64,000 nt of DNA from Cylindrodendrum hubeiense (lineage: Eukaryota; Ascomycota; Sordariomycetes; Hypocreales; Nectriaceae): the NCBI GenBank assembly GCA_014621425.1, contig JAANBB010000066.1, positions 62,001-126,000 of the forward strand. Direction: 5' to 3'. The notes under the pieces are model-generated. The model did not search any database. It was not told the origin of the DNA and saw only the letters and a list, made by a program, of their open reading frames with translations. Below are positions 10,415-19,648 of the stretch, piece after piece. The stretch's first letter is position 1; every line of letters begins with the position of its first letter. The translations under genes were made by a program, and so were the position numbers.

Positions 10415-11307
10415 TGAATGCGGTTTAATGTTGAGCAGTCACTAAATTAAAGTATCATGCAGAGATCAAATAGCTCCGGCTTCTCTTATACTTGTACAAT
10501 CAAGTCGCCAAGGTCACTAGTAGTGTCCTTTCGACCATGAGATCAAGCATCTGAGGCGGTCAAAATGGGGCGCTAATGGAAATGTCACTCTCCACCTAAT
10601 TACTGTGTACAAATCAAATACCCACAACATGTCCAATATTCTCCACCAAAGGCAGCAGCTCAGCCCCCAGGCAGCAACGCGGGCCAAGAACAAATCACTC
10701 CGAGAAATGCGTCACAAATCCTCTTAATCGTGGTTGTTTGGTGTGAAATTGCTCTAATCCCGCATGATGCATGCAGCGCATAGTTTACATGGTCTTTTAT
10801 CGCGCAAATGTCGAGGGGATGTGTCACAATAAAGGTGGGCTGCTTGTTGTCGGGGAGAGCGCGGCGTGCCATGGGGCGGCGTGTCGGACAGTGTCTGGCC
10901 GACCAACATCAAATCGTGCTTCTGTTCTCGACGTCCACAAGGCATGCAAGGTAAATATAATCCATCTAGGTTTGATCTAGACTGGAAATTGGATAGAATA
11001 ATCCCTGAAACCAGTAGGAATTGTTTCGACGGCTTTGAATGGTGGCGAGCTTGTTTGTCGCTTGAACATCACGAGATAAATCGATCAACTCAAGCTGAAG
11101 AGACGAGAAGTTTGAAGAATCTGTGCATGTGACCTTAGCCACGGGATTTCCTTTTACATAAATTATTTGGGACACTTAGATATACTATGAAACTAGCTAT
11201 TCTCGGTGTGGTGCTCACTCCGAGTTCAGTTGTCTCTCGAGGAGGATAGTGTACCATCGCTTGTGTCTTTTAGTACCCATCAACAAAACAAACTCTCCAA
11301 TCCTATC
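10415..11307. other. Intergenic, no gene seen
   Basis: About 890 bases between the F-box gene and the small Cys-rich gene array. Short overlapping frames only; no Met-Cys start typical of the neighbouring array was found on the minus strand. Confidence 0.5.
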
Positions 11308-11532
11308 CTACTTGGGAATCACATCGCCTTCTGACGCTTTGCGATTATTCTTGGACTTTGGGGGGTTGCAGGTCCAGCAGCCGGCAGGGTCAACGAATAC
11401 CTCAACCACATTCTGACTCTTCTTGCATGTGAGACCCTCCAGCTGAGGTTGGCAGAATTCCCAAAGTGGTCTATTGTAAATACATGTCTTGCAAGAGGAA
11501 CAGATAGACTTCCAGTCGGTAATGGTGCACAT
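11308..11532 (-). CDS. Small Cys-rich protein, array member A (74 aa)
   Basis: Last gene, in transcription order, of the six-gene array at 11.3-13.8 kb. It starts Met-Cys. Cysteines are at 2, 11, 14, 17, 27, 36, 52 and 55, so it keeps the array framework (2, 11, 14, 27, one in the middle, CxxC near the end) plus an extra Cys17 that makes C-x2-C-x2-C. It shares MCT, the Cys11/14/17 triplet and the terminal CxxC with member B. There is no signal peptide and the C-terminus is basic, so a cytosolic or nuclear metal-binding protein is the simplest guess. The longer open frame upstream is ignored, because the Met-Cys start aligns with the paralogues and lies 81 bp below a TATA box. Confidence 0.72.
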   Translation of the reverse strand: MCTITDWKSICSSCKTCIYNRPLWEFCQPQLEGLTCKKSQNVVEVFVDPAGCWTCNPPKSKNNRKASEGDVIPK

Positions 11533-11612
11533 TGCGGCGGTGTTAGTATGGAATCGAGAGTGCTTGGGGTGCGTTTGTGGTGGAGTTGGGCATTCTTGGA
11601 GCGATGCTCGCG

Positions 11613-11619
11613 TTTTATA
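11613..11619 (-). promoter_or_regulatory. TATA-like box for array member A
   Basis: TATAAAA on the minus strand, 81 bp upstream of the member A ATG. Confidence 0.5.
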
Positions 11620-11718
11620 GGCAACCTTTTGACACGATTCACTCAATATACGTGTATTAATTCATTGTCTGACACTCGTGCTTGCTTGGCAAAACAGTTC
11701 TAGGCGGCAACACGATCA

Positions 11719-11958
11719 CTACTTCTGAACCACTTTCTTGCCTTTACCAGTGGGATCATTTGATTGCTGTTGACTAAATGCAACACATTCAACGCATTTG
11801 GTAGCATCAACATGATCTTCTTCAAAGATCGGTGGCGTCGCTTCGCAGATGGTATCTGGAGATTGCACTTTCTTCGTGCAGATCAACCAATCGCGCGATA
11901 TTTCGAGACAGTTATAGCACGCGGTACAGATGGTGCGAACTTCTTTATAGGTGCACAT
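11719..11958 (-). CDS. Small Cys-rich protein, array member B (79 aa)
   Basis: The ATG at 11958 is followed by TGC, giving the Met-Cys start seen in all six members. Cysteines are at 2, 11, 14, 17, 27, 38, 55 and 58. Members A and B form a subtype with the extra Cys17. The middle is acidic (IFEEDHVDATKCVEC) and the tail is Gln/Lys-rich. Four cysteine pairs could hold one or two zinc ions; this is inference, since no known zinc-finger signature fits exactly. There is no signal peptide. The gene is intronless and is separated from member A by 186 bp. Confidence 0.75.
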   Translation of the reverse strand: MCTYKEVRTICTACYNCLEISRDWLICTKKVQSPDTICEATPPIFEEDHVDATKCVECVAFSQQQSNDPTGKGKKVVQK

Positions 11959-12061
11959 TTTAGCGTTGGCCTCTGCAGTGTATGTAGTGGCGTTAAAGCT
12001 GGTTCATATGAAGGTAGTCTTTGTTGGAAAAATTCTGTGCACGTTGAAGTGATCTCGCAGC

Positions 12062-12070
12062 ATTTATATA
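12062..12070 (-). promoter_or_regulatory. TATA-like box for array member B
   Basis: TATATAAAT on the minus strand, 104 bp upstream of the member B ATG. Confidence 0.5.
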
Positions 12071-12306
12071 TGCATATACGGCTGATTCACGTCAGATCTG
12101 GGAAAAATCATTCTGCTTATAATCAAGGTAAAATCAGAATACATCATTGATAAAGATTTGTTCTGCGTTAGCATGGGGCAGAGGGTGTTGCTCTTCACGC
12201 TGTATTTGCGAGTCAATCATACATCTTATTATTATTAAGGTCACAGGGAGAATAACAGTGTCTGTCTTGATGTTTTTAGATTAATTGCATGTCGATATTT
12301 CCCCTA

Positions 12307-12522
12307 CTAGAAGTACTTTCTAGTGCGTTTCTTCTGGGCCTCGGCACGACATTCGGGACACAGAGTACTCTTATCTGGTGCCGGCTTCTCAATTGTTCCA
12401 CACGACCCTGTGAGCCTCGACTCGGTCTTGCTTGCTGCGTCGCATTTGTCGAGTTTGTACCCATCCGTGTATAGCAAACCGCACTCCTTGCAGTAGAATA
12501 AGGCGAATCCTTCAACACACAT
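12307..12522 (-). CDS. Small Cys-rich protein, array member C (71 aa)
   Basis: Cysteines are at 2, 11, 14, 27, 41, 55 and 58, exactly the positions found in members D and E. The N-terminal part reads MCVEGFALFYCKECG; the middle holds DKCDAASKTESRLTGSCGTI, very like D and E; the end is LCPEC plus a basic tail (KKRTRKY). The CxxC pairs at 11/14 and 55/58 look like two knuckles of a zinc ribbon, with Cys2, 27 and 41 in addition. There is no signal peptide and no intron. The function is unknown. Confidence 0.8.
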   Translation of the reverse strand: MCVEGFALFYCKECGLLYTDGYKLDKCDAASKTESRLTGSCGTIEKPAPDKSTLCPECRAEAQKKRTRKYF

Positions 12523-12650
12523 AATTGTGAGAAAATATGTGCACCGGTTTGAAATGCGCGTTATGAGATAAAAGGGTTTTTAGAGGGTCGCTCGATAAAT
12601 TGTGTGATGTTGGGAGATTTCATTTAGGCTGTTGGAAAGGGAAAGGCTAA

Positions 12651-12658
12651 TATTTATA
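12651..12658 (-). promoter_or_regulatory. TATA-like box for array member C
   Basis: TATAAATA on the minus strand, 129 bp upstream of the member C ATG. Confidence 0.5.
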
Positions 12659-12784
12659 CACGTTCGACATCTCAATTTGGCCCTGTCACAGAACATACAT
12701 GCGCTGTCACTCACAGATGATCTTCAAGTATTAACTATGGCGCATTATCCATGAATGAGTCCAATTTGCCCTCCTTAATCCACA

Positions 12785-12976
12785 CTACTTTCTCTGGGAT
12801 TCACACTGGGGGCACAACTTGCTCCAATCAGCCGGCGGTAGATTGATTGTGCCGCAGGAACCTATTCCCTGTGTCTTGGTCCTCATCGCTACCGCACATC
12901 TCTGGTTTATCCATAAATTAGCATACCGCGTAGCGCAAACCTTACAGTAGGCCCAGTAGAAACCACGAATGCACAT
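12785..12976 (-). CDS. Small Cys-rich protein, array member D (63 aa)
   Basis: The shortest member. Cysteines at 2, 11, 14, 27, 41, 55 and 58 match C and E position for position. It begins MCIRGFYWAYCKVC, shares LWINQRC with member E (MWINQRC) and SCGTI with member C, and ends LCPQCESQRK five residues after the last Cys. The aromatic stretch before Cys11 (FYWAY) is also seen in C (FALFY) and E (LFQAF), so it may be a hydrophobic core or binding face. It is a single exon with the ATG at 12974-12976. Confidence 0.8.
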   Translation of the reverse strand: MCIRGFYWAYCKVCATRYANLWINQRCAVAMRTKTQGIGSCGTINLPPADWSKLCPQCESQRK

Positions 12977-13090
12977 TGTTGAGTTGATTGCTGTGAGGCT
13001 AATGTGAAATTATAGCAAGGTAATGGAAAAGGTTTGATCGAAGCTATGAGTCCTGGGATTCTCTGGCTCGATTGGAGAGGGGACTGACTC

Positions 13091-13098
13091 TATATATA
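13091..13098 (-). promoter_or_regulatory. TATA-like box for array member D
   Basis: TATATATA, 115 bp upstream of the member D ATG. Confidence 0.45.
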
Positions 13099-13185
13099 CT
13101 TCGGATCAGTGACTTCTGTGAATCAACGATCCAAGGTCAACACGTGGAATTATATTTGCTAGCCAGAATCTGTGCTTTAATTGCA

Positions 13186-13413
13186 TTAATTGACGACCCT
13201 GCCGTCGTTGTCAGTCAGTGTGTCCTGGGACTGAGGAGTACAAACAGGGCATGACTTGGTACTCTCCGACTGTGGCGTATTCAATTTGCCGCATGTTCCT
13301 ATTTCCTTTGACCTGGTCTTGCTTGCCGCTTCACATCTCTGGTTTATCCACATCATGTCGTACCGCCGACCGCAATCCTTGCAGAAGGCTTGAAAAAGGC
13401 CCATGGTACACAT
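13186..13413 (-). CDS. Small Cys-rich protein, array member E (75 aa)
   Basis: Cysteines at 2, 11, 14, 27, 41, 55 and 58, identical to C and D. It begins MCTMGLFQAFCKDCG, continues MWINQRCEAASKTRSKEIGTCG, and ends SCPVC followed by an acidic, polar tail of 17 residues. D and E look like the most recent duplicates by shared residues between Cys14 and Cys27. There is no signal peptide, no membrane segment and no intron. Confidence 0.8.
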   Translation of the reverse strand: MCTMGLFQAFCKDCGRRYDMMWINQRCEAASKTRSKEIGTCGKLNTPQSESTKSCPVCTPQSQDTLTDNDGRVVN

Positions 13414-13483
13414 TAAGTAAATTTGAACGATGACGTGTGAGATTATGAGAGGTATCGCCTTAAACCACTGAGGAAAGTTGGGG

Positions 13484-13490
13484 ATTTATG
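13484..13490 (-). promoter_or_regulatory. Possible TATA-like box for array member E
   Basis: CATAAAT on the minus strand, 71 bp upstream of the member E ATG. A weaker match than those of the other members. Confidence 0.3.
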
Positions 13491-13607
13491 CTCACTCGGC
13501 GTCTGTGAATTGCTATTTGTGTCACAATGTCAAGACAGTGATCCATTCGCGGTAAATTTATGATCAAGGTAAGAAGCAGTGATTGCTTTGTTTGGGACCC
13601 AGTGGAG

Positions 13608-13817
13608 TTAATCCGCTTCACCCTTGCCCTTTTCTCGGCGTCTACGACATGTACCGCACTCGGCATTTTCCACGCCGTCTCGTACCTCCACTCGCATCGA
13701 ACAACCTCCAAACCTATCGATTGTCCCAACCTCTGGGCAAGGGTCTTGCCTGAGCTTTCTTCCCAGTTGTCTGTCACAACTTCTGCAGATTGTTTTTATG
13801 ACGGTGTTCCAGCACAT
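13608..13817 (-). CDS. Small Cys-rich protein, array member F (69 aa)
   Basis: First gene of the array in transcription order and the most diverged. The Met-Cys start at 13817 gives cysteines at 2, 11, 14, 27, 39, 54 and 57, so Cys2-11-14-27 is kept and the later ones are shifted by one or two. The N-terminus (MCWNTVIKTICRSCD) resembles members A and B more than C-E, but it lacks Cys17. The tail after the last CxxC is strongly basic (RRRREKGKGEAD). The frame is open 14 codons further upstream; I took the inner Met because it aligns with the paralogues. Confidence 0.68.
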   Translation of the reverse strand: MCWNTVIKTICRSCDRQLGRKLRQDPCPEVGTIDRFGGCSMRVEVRDGVENAECGTCRRRREKGKGEAD

Positions 13818-13901
13818 ATTGGACTGTTCGGATGGCGGTTGAATGGGATGTGAGGTCAATTTGGCTGGTTGTTGGGTAGGATTTTCGAGAGGGCCATCAA
13901 G

Positions 13902-13908
13902 TTATATA
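13902..13908 (-). promoter_or_regulatory. TATA-like box for array member F
   Basis: TATATAA on the minus strand, 85 bp upstream of the member F ATG. Confidence 0.5.
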
Positions 13909-15163
13909 GACGACCGTGGCAGTGAATATCTGTTCGTTGTCTGTGATTACTGATGAGCTAGACATAAAACATCAATGATCACGGCGTAGATGTGTAGAGG
14001 GCTGAGGGGTTACGAGAACGCTGTGTAACCGAGTTACCGCCATGGGTGTCGTACATCCAATCTGCGCTTGGCACAGACATTGGCTGTGAGGTACAAATGG
14101 TGAACATTAAAGCCGAAGCATACTGAAAGTTGGACCAGTAGAAATCCCGGGCTTTCGAATGCCGCGCATTGCAACAAGCAACTTGCATCGGCTGTGAAGC
14201 GAGACTAGACGGACATCTCTGAATTGCCACCACATCATCGGATTTATGAGCTACTCCGATGTTCTGCCTCAAGATGAAGGAGCTGCGTCATCTCTGATGT
14301 AAACGGCTCTCCGATTGTCATTCTGATGCGTGACGCAATTCTTTGTTTGGAGTGGTGAAATTGACAAGCCCTTGTTGATGGCTGAGTACTTGGGTTTCGA
14401 ATAGAATATGCCTCTTAAGAACGCATCTTGATGGCCGCTGTGATAGACAGTACTGTCTCAATATTTGAGAAGAAGTTACCGGGATAAAACCCAATCCAGT
14501 CCACCCTCACTGCGATTAGAACGAATGGGGTAGTGAATTTCTGTTGAGGGCCTGCCAAGGCTACGTGCTCGTACCGTACCGACTTGTCCTCTGAATTCCT
14601 TTTAGCAGCTAACTGATCGAGTCGGCGCTAGGCATGCCGCTGTCTCACACTAGACACTATCTGAGACTATTGAAACTAGGGATGATTCCAAACTGGCCCA
14701 GTCAAACGGCCCGAGCCGAGCCTGCGATTACCGCTTCTGCAGACCCAAGAAATGCTCCATTACCCCAAACCACTTGACATGGGATGGTGATGTCACCCTT
14801 TATCAAAGCCAGAACAGCTAAGTCGAAGGGAGCTGGCCTGCGTTTAGGTCACACACTGTCTCACTTTTACTATCCTAGACTGAGTGAGCCACTCAAGATG
14901 GGGCCATCCCCACTAGCCCCATGGTCTAGGCCGACATTCTAGCCAGCCATCACACATTAGTTTTTGGGCTATTGGTAGCTCACTGCTGTTGCGGCTGAAG
15001 CATGAACTCGCTTTCGACAGCGATTGACTGGAAACGAAACATACTTGGAGCATTGAGACAGAAATGACCTAGTCAAGCCAGACTGGTTTGGTGTGGCTGA
15101 CTGGACGTCAGCACTTGATGCTTGTCTTGGAATCCATCAGTTCTCCAGTCCGAGCTCAGGAGG

Positions 15164-15171
15164 CATAAATA
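15164..15171 (+). promoter_or_regulatory. TATA-like box of the 232-aa gene
   Basis: CATAAATA, 98 bp upstream of the ATG at 15269. Confidence 0.4.
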
Positions 15172-15268
15172 GATGGTCGGTGTGTCACCAAAGCGAGACG
15201 CAATACTCCCATCACTGAAGCGCAACAGTCACAACCAATATTTACCGCCCTGTCCCTTCATTTCCAAG

Positions 15269-16011
15269 ATGTCAATCTACTCAATCAAGATCAATAACGA
15301 GTCCGGCAACGATGGATCCTTTCTGCTCTTCCAGAGCCCGCCCACTCCTACCAGCTCAGTGTTCAAAAATTCCTACAAAGCTTCCCATAGGATCTCGGGG
15401 AATGACTCTAGTATCACCTTCCAGATGAGCAAGGACTGCTTTGCCATTTTTGGCACTGAAGGCGAGGACGGCGGCGGCGCAGTCAAAGTGTCTACGACCT
15501 CGCACAGAGCGGTCAAGCTCGGCCCGGGAGGCAGCGCCGTCGCGCTGACAACGGTGGATGGATATCCTATGTGGGATGACAAGCAAGCTGTGGGAAATAT
15601 AGCAGATACGCCTGGTTCATTCTGTATCATCACAGACGACTCTTTTTCGACCCCCAACCCGGGTAAGTTTATAACCGTCAAGACAGACACGACCTAACAG
15701 ATGCAGCAAAAATCTACATTGGCTACGGTGCTCGCAACCCCAACTCCTTTACAGATATTGTACCGATCTCGACCTTCGTCGCCGAGCCTAGCACGAGCAC
15801 GACAATTGTACCGTCTAGAAAGTTTTTTGTCGCGTTTGGTGATTATAAGCCGGGCACGGTTGTGAACACCACCATCCTCGGCAAAGTCCTAGTTGTTGAC
15901 TTTTCTGCGGCCGCTGTTCCCCAGATTACTTTTACCTACAACACAGATGGCACTTACAGCTCTGATCCCAGCGACGATGGAAATGGAGTGCAGTGGTTTT
16001 GTAAGGAGTAA
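15269..16011 (+). CDS. Hypothetical beta-rich protein, 232 aa, one intron
   Basis: Exons 15269-15662 and 15707-16011. The intron (44 nt) has GTAAGT, CTAAC and CAG and restores the frame after GKF (phase 1). The ATG in CCAAGATGTC is chosen because it starts the conserved-looking MSIYSIKINNESGNDGSF. The protein is Ser/Thr/Gly-rich with many short beta strands (FLLFQSPP, KIYIGYGAR, KFFVAFGDY, VLVVDFS), ends in WFCKE, and has no signal peptide. I recall similar unnamed proteins in other fungi (YSIKI.NESG, LFQ..P) but no function, so I give none. Confidence 0.75.
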
Positions 16012-16482
16012 ATTTGAAGAGTGAGCCGTTAAGTGGGGCGTGCAGCCAGGGAGGAAAATAACAATGAGGAGTAGTGTTCTCTTTCATAAATCAAGCGCAT
16101 GAGCCGGGATATATCTATCTATTCATTGGTATATTTCGTGACGTATATCGTAACCGCCGATTAAATGTTACCTGGACAACCTCACACCTCCGTCGACAGC
16201 TGCATTCTAGTTGAACTGCCGGTATCTACTCCCACAATCTGTCGGGCGATTAGCAAGCACGCTCATCATGCTCAAATGTTGAAAATTACCTGAAGTCGCG
16301 CAAATGGAAGCCAATAATTATGCACACATCTTGCAAGACCCGAAAAAACAGCCATGGACTAAACAGTAATATCGTTGGCGATGCATTCCGAACGGAACCT
16401 CATCCATGTGTCTGGAGTAGGCAAGCAAACATTATTTGCTGCGGTTGAAAGGACACTGAAATTGCCACCTGGTAGACAATAC
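16012..16482. other. Intergenic between convergent genes
   Basis: About 470 bases between the stops of two convergent genes. Nothing beyond 3' sequence is seen. Confidence 0.5.
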
Positions 16483-19400
16483 TCAGGATTTGATGTTTGC
16501 GACAGTTTCTTTGGCATCGCTGATCCTGGATATACTTCCAAGGAGGATATCGGGAACGTGGTCATCGCAGTGTTTCGTGTCCACGATATCACTGTGGATC
16601 CAGGTCAGTATTAGCTCTCTACACCAGGAAAAAATGTACTGACTATTTGTCAAGATCGTGCTCTTCAACGAGATCATCATCCAGATGCTTAAGCATCGCG
16701 TACCCAATTGGCTCATCTCCAAAGCGGATAAATTGGACCATGATCCGCTGTGGGGAGATGTTCTCCGCCGCAAGCTTTCTGGCAGATTGTGCGATCACAA
16801 AACTGAGTTGGTCATCCCCAGATTCCCACACGCCATCAGTGAGGACGTATACACTGACGGGATTGTTGCTGCTTTTGAAACCCTCCCAGATATGGTCGAG
16901 AAGGCTGCTGAGGCATTGGCTCATGGGACAGGATCCCTCAACGAATTTGTGCTTACGAATGCATGACTCCACGCCGGTGCTTGTGGTGCATCTGCGAGGC
17001 GTCGCAACGTCCGAGGCAAAATAGAGCTCCATCTCGTTGTGATCCACATCTTTCACGTAGTAGCTGAGAACTCGGGCAGCCGCAATTACTTTGTCCTTGT
17101 ACATTTGCATCGATGCATGATCGTCAATAAGGAAGTACTGTAGTCGAGCAACGTTCAGTCAGCGGACAAGATCTAAGAAAGAAACCCGATAAACGGTAGA
17201 GACAAACCTGCTCGCGACCTTCCACCGATTTTAACGTCGACAGGGCTGTTTGAATACCGGGTAGGCTCATAGCCTCTGATGGGTTGTGTCCCAACCAGCG
17301 CCCTAGCCTACGACCCACTCCCTTATTATCCTTCTTCATTAGGATATTATAAACATCTGAAAACGTAACCGTTCGTGAGCTGAGTCTGGACTCAGATCGA
17401 TCATGGGTACCCGGTGGCTGGCTGCTCTTTCTGGAACTCCGGTTGTCCTTGGATTTACAAGGGATGGGGGGATCCGGCGGATCAACTTGCGTCATTGTCT
17501 TAAATTGAGGAACGTCGTCTTGTTGAATAGGTTCATCGTAGATTGGTTGAGATTCCACTTCGGGGTTGTGTTTCGCACTACCGTAGCTGGATTCATAACT
17601 CTCAGGACGGCGGTAGGTCGGAACTGGGGTGCTTAGAGATGATTGCGGTGATTTCCGTCGTTCTGTGTCACTAGTTCGTCCTAGTTCACCCATCACCCAT
17701 AGTGAACGTTGAGAGTTCCTTGACTGAGGATTGGGTGACGTTGGGTGTGAAACTGGCGTCGTAGCATGGGAATAGGGGGTTTCGATCGGGATCTTGTCTG
17801 GACTCTTTTGTATCACTCCCAGACCCTCCGCTATCGTTTCCCGTCGCAGCAATTTGCTTACATTTTGTGGAAAGTGATATGAAGAGTCAGAGACTGATCG
17901 AACATGGGAGGAGTCCGGCTGTGTGAAGTCAAGCTGCTGTGTGGAGTCCAGCTGTTTCACAGAAACTCTACCCGTATCTATGTTTGGTGAAGATCGGGCT
18001 GGTGACGGTGGATAGATTGGAGATTGAGCGTCTTTCTCTGCTTGTTTCAACTTATCTTCAGCCTTTAAAAGGGTAATCTCCGCAACAAGTCGACCACGAG
18101 ATCTGGGTTGGAGCATGTGCTCTAGTATCAGTTGGCTGATGTATGAAGATATCGTATCACTTTTTCGTGCTTGCAGAAGAACTTCGCGATGCGTTATTTC
18201 CACAGCCGCAAGTACACTGGTGCCGTTGTGGAAACATGCATCATATCCGCTGCCATACATCATTTCGATTTGTGACGTCTCTCGCATTCGTCGTTTTCGG
18301 TATCTCTCTCGACCATCCTCGCCCCAAATAGTCCAAATAAGTATGTCGCTGAAGACAGCACCGAGGGCCCACACGTCAACAGTAGGATCAACTTGTTTTG
18401 GGAACCGGTCTTGAATGGGATGGATAGGACAGCATTCGGGAGCCGCTTTGATACATTCGTTAGGTCGGGTTCGTCCGCAAAACTAGGAAGCAGACTCACT
18501 ATACATGCGGTTTCCATCATTTGCCATGGCCAGAGCGTTCTTGTCTCCAGCAATTTTCTTTCTGATGTGGGATGTACCAAAGTCAGCGAGTTTAAAGTAT
18601 GTATCATACTCGGAGTCTGGATCTCGAGGAAAAACCAGGATATTAACTGGCTGAATGTCGTGGTGTGTACTGCTAACGGTCAGCTTAGGGACAGTTGGGG
18701 TTGTGAACATGGGCTTACGCCGAAAGGACCCAAGTGGAGACATCAGTGGGCCGAGACATTTCGTGAATTAAATAAAGGGCATTTAGGAGCCGCAATAATT
18801 CAGTCCAGAACATATTGAGTTCTCGTTCGTCTCTCGGGGCCCTTTTCTTCTCGAAGAAGTCTAGCAAGGTGCCACCAGGCGCGTATTCGAGGATAATGGT
18901 TCTCTTCTTCTTTTGCTCAAACGAGCCATAGCACTTGACGATATAGTTCCAGTAGTCCTCTGGGAACTTCGAATATGCGTCCGCCTCGGTCGAGAACAGT
19001 TCGCTTGCTGCCTCAGTCTGGTAAACCTTGAAGACAACAGTGCCCTGCTCGTGAAACGACATTAGCGATTGATACCATGCCCGCCTGCGAGAAGGAACCC
19101 ACTGTTGGAATTTTTCCTTTGCATTCATCATTGATCTTGACCTTCCAAACGATGGCAACGTTTTCATCGGCAACGTTTCGGCTGAGACGCTCCTCGTATT
19201 GAATCGGCAGGATCATTTGTGGAGGAATCTCTCTTTTGTGAATGAAGCCATTCCCAAATTCCAGAGGGCAGAATCTCCACTGATACTTGTAAAAATCCTC
19301 GTATAACCGATCGTTGGGTGGGTTTTCTAGCCACATGCCGGGTCGAGTGGTAAGCGGCAAGTGTTGGTCGTCGAGATTATACCGAGTGAAACGGCCGATT

Positions 19401-19648
19401 TCCTGTGGTTGCCCGATGAAAGCTAGTATCGAGAAGACGCGAATAAAACCGCCCTTGATGATCTGGTTGAAACTTTGGTAGACGATAGGATTTTGGGAAT
19501 TGAATATGCCTTCCACATTGGCAGGCTGCCAATATCTCTCAAGGGCGGATTGGAGGATGTAATCGGCGGGGCTCTCGTCACCATCCAGGCCTTGGATTGA
19601 GTTTTCAACCACATAATTTTCGAAGGAGTGCCTAAACTCGCTCGACAT
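16483..19648 (-). CDS. Protein kinase fused to a C-terminal von Willebrand A domain, ~960 aa
   Basis: Six exons: 19103-19648, 18719-19044, 18500-18669, 17208-18445, 16644-17137 and 16483-16591. All five introns (58, 49, 54, 70 and 52 nt) have GT-AG and a CTAAT/CTGAC-like branch, and all keep phase. Residues ~1-180 are an N-terminal region common in fungal kinases. Kinase domain: FK at 187-188 (VAIK position), HHDIQPVN at 293-300, ADFG at 319-322, TAPE at 348-351. The catalytic-loop Lys is replaced by Gln297. A Ser/Pro-rich linker (~470-730) follows. The vWA domain begins YFLIDDHASM at 761; its metal site reads D-x-H-x-S instead of D-x-S-x-S, though VLTDG is present. It ends soon after DIVDT and LGSIS, as vWA proteins of this type do. 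A signalling or scaffold role is inference. Confidence 0.8.

Larger units (their letters stand above)
13818..15268. other. Intergenic, promoter region of two divergent genes
   Basis: About 1.45 kb between array member F and the 232-aa gene. I looked for a seventh Met-Cys gene and found none with the cysteine framework. The frame at 13979-14272 has Cys residues but not the spacing. Confidence 0.5.

Noticed and set aside
13502..13525. TTGCTATTTGTG, resembling half of the 49.6-kb element's terminal repeat
   Set aside because: A single short match without a partner inverted repeat or target duplication.
13979..14272. A possible seventh member of the small Cys-rich array
   Set aside because: It has a few cysteines but no Met-Cys start and none of the fixed spacing.
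16375..16966. Two plus-strand frames that look like short proteins
   Set aside because: They are antisense to the vWA exons of the kinase-vWA gene, whose splice sites and domain motifs are clear.
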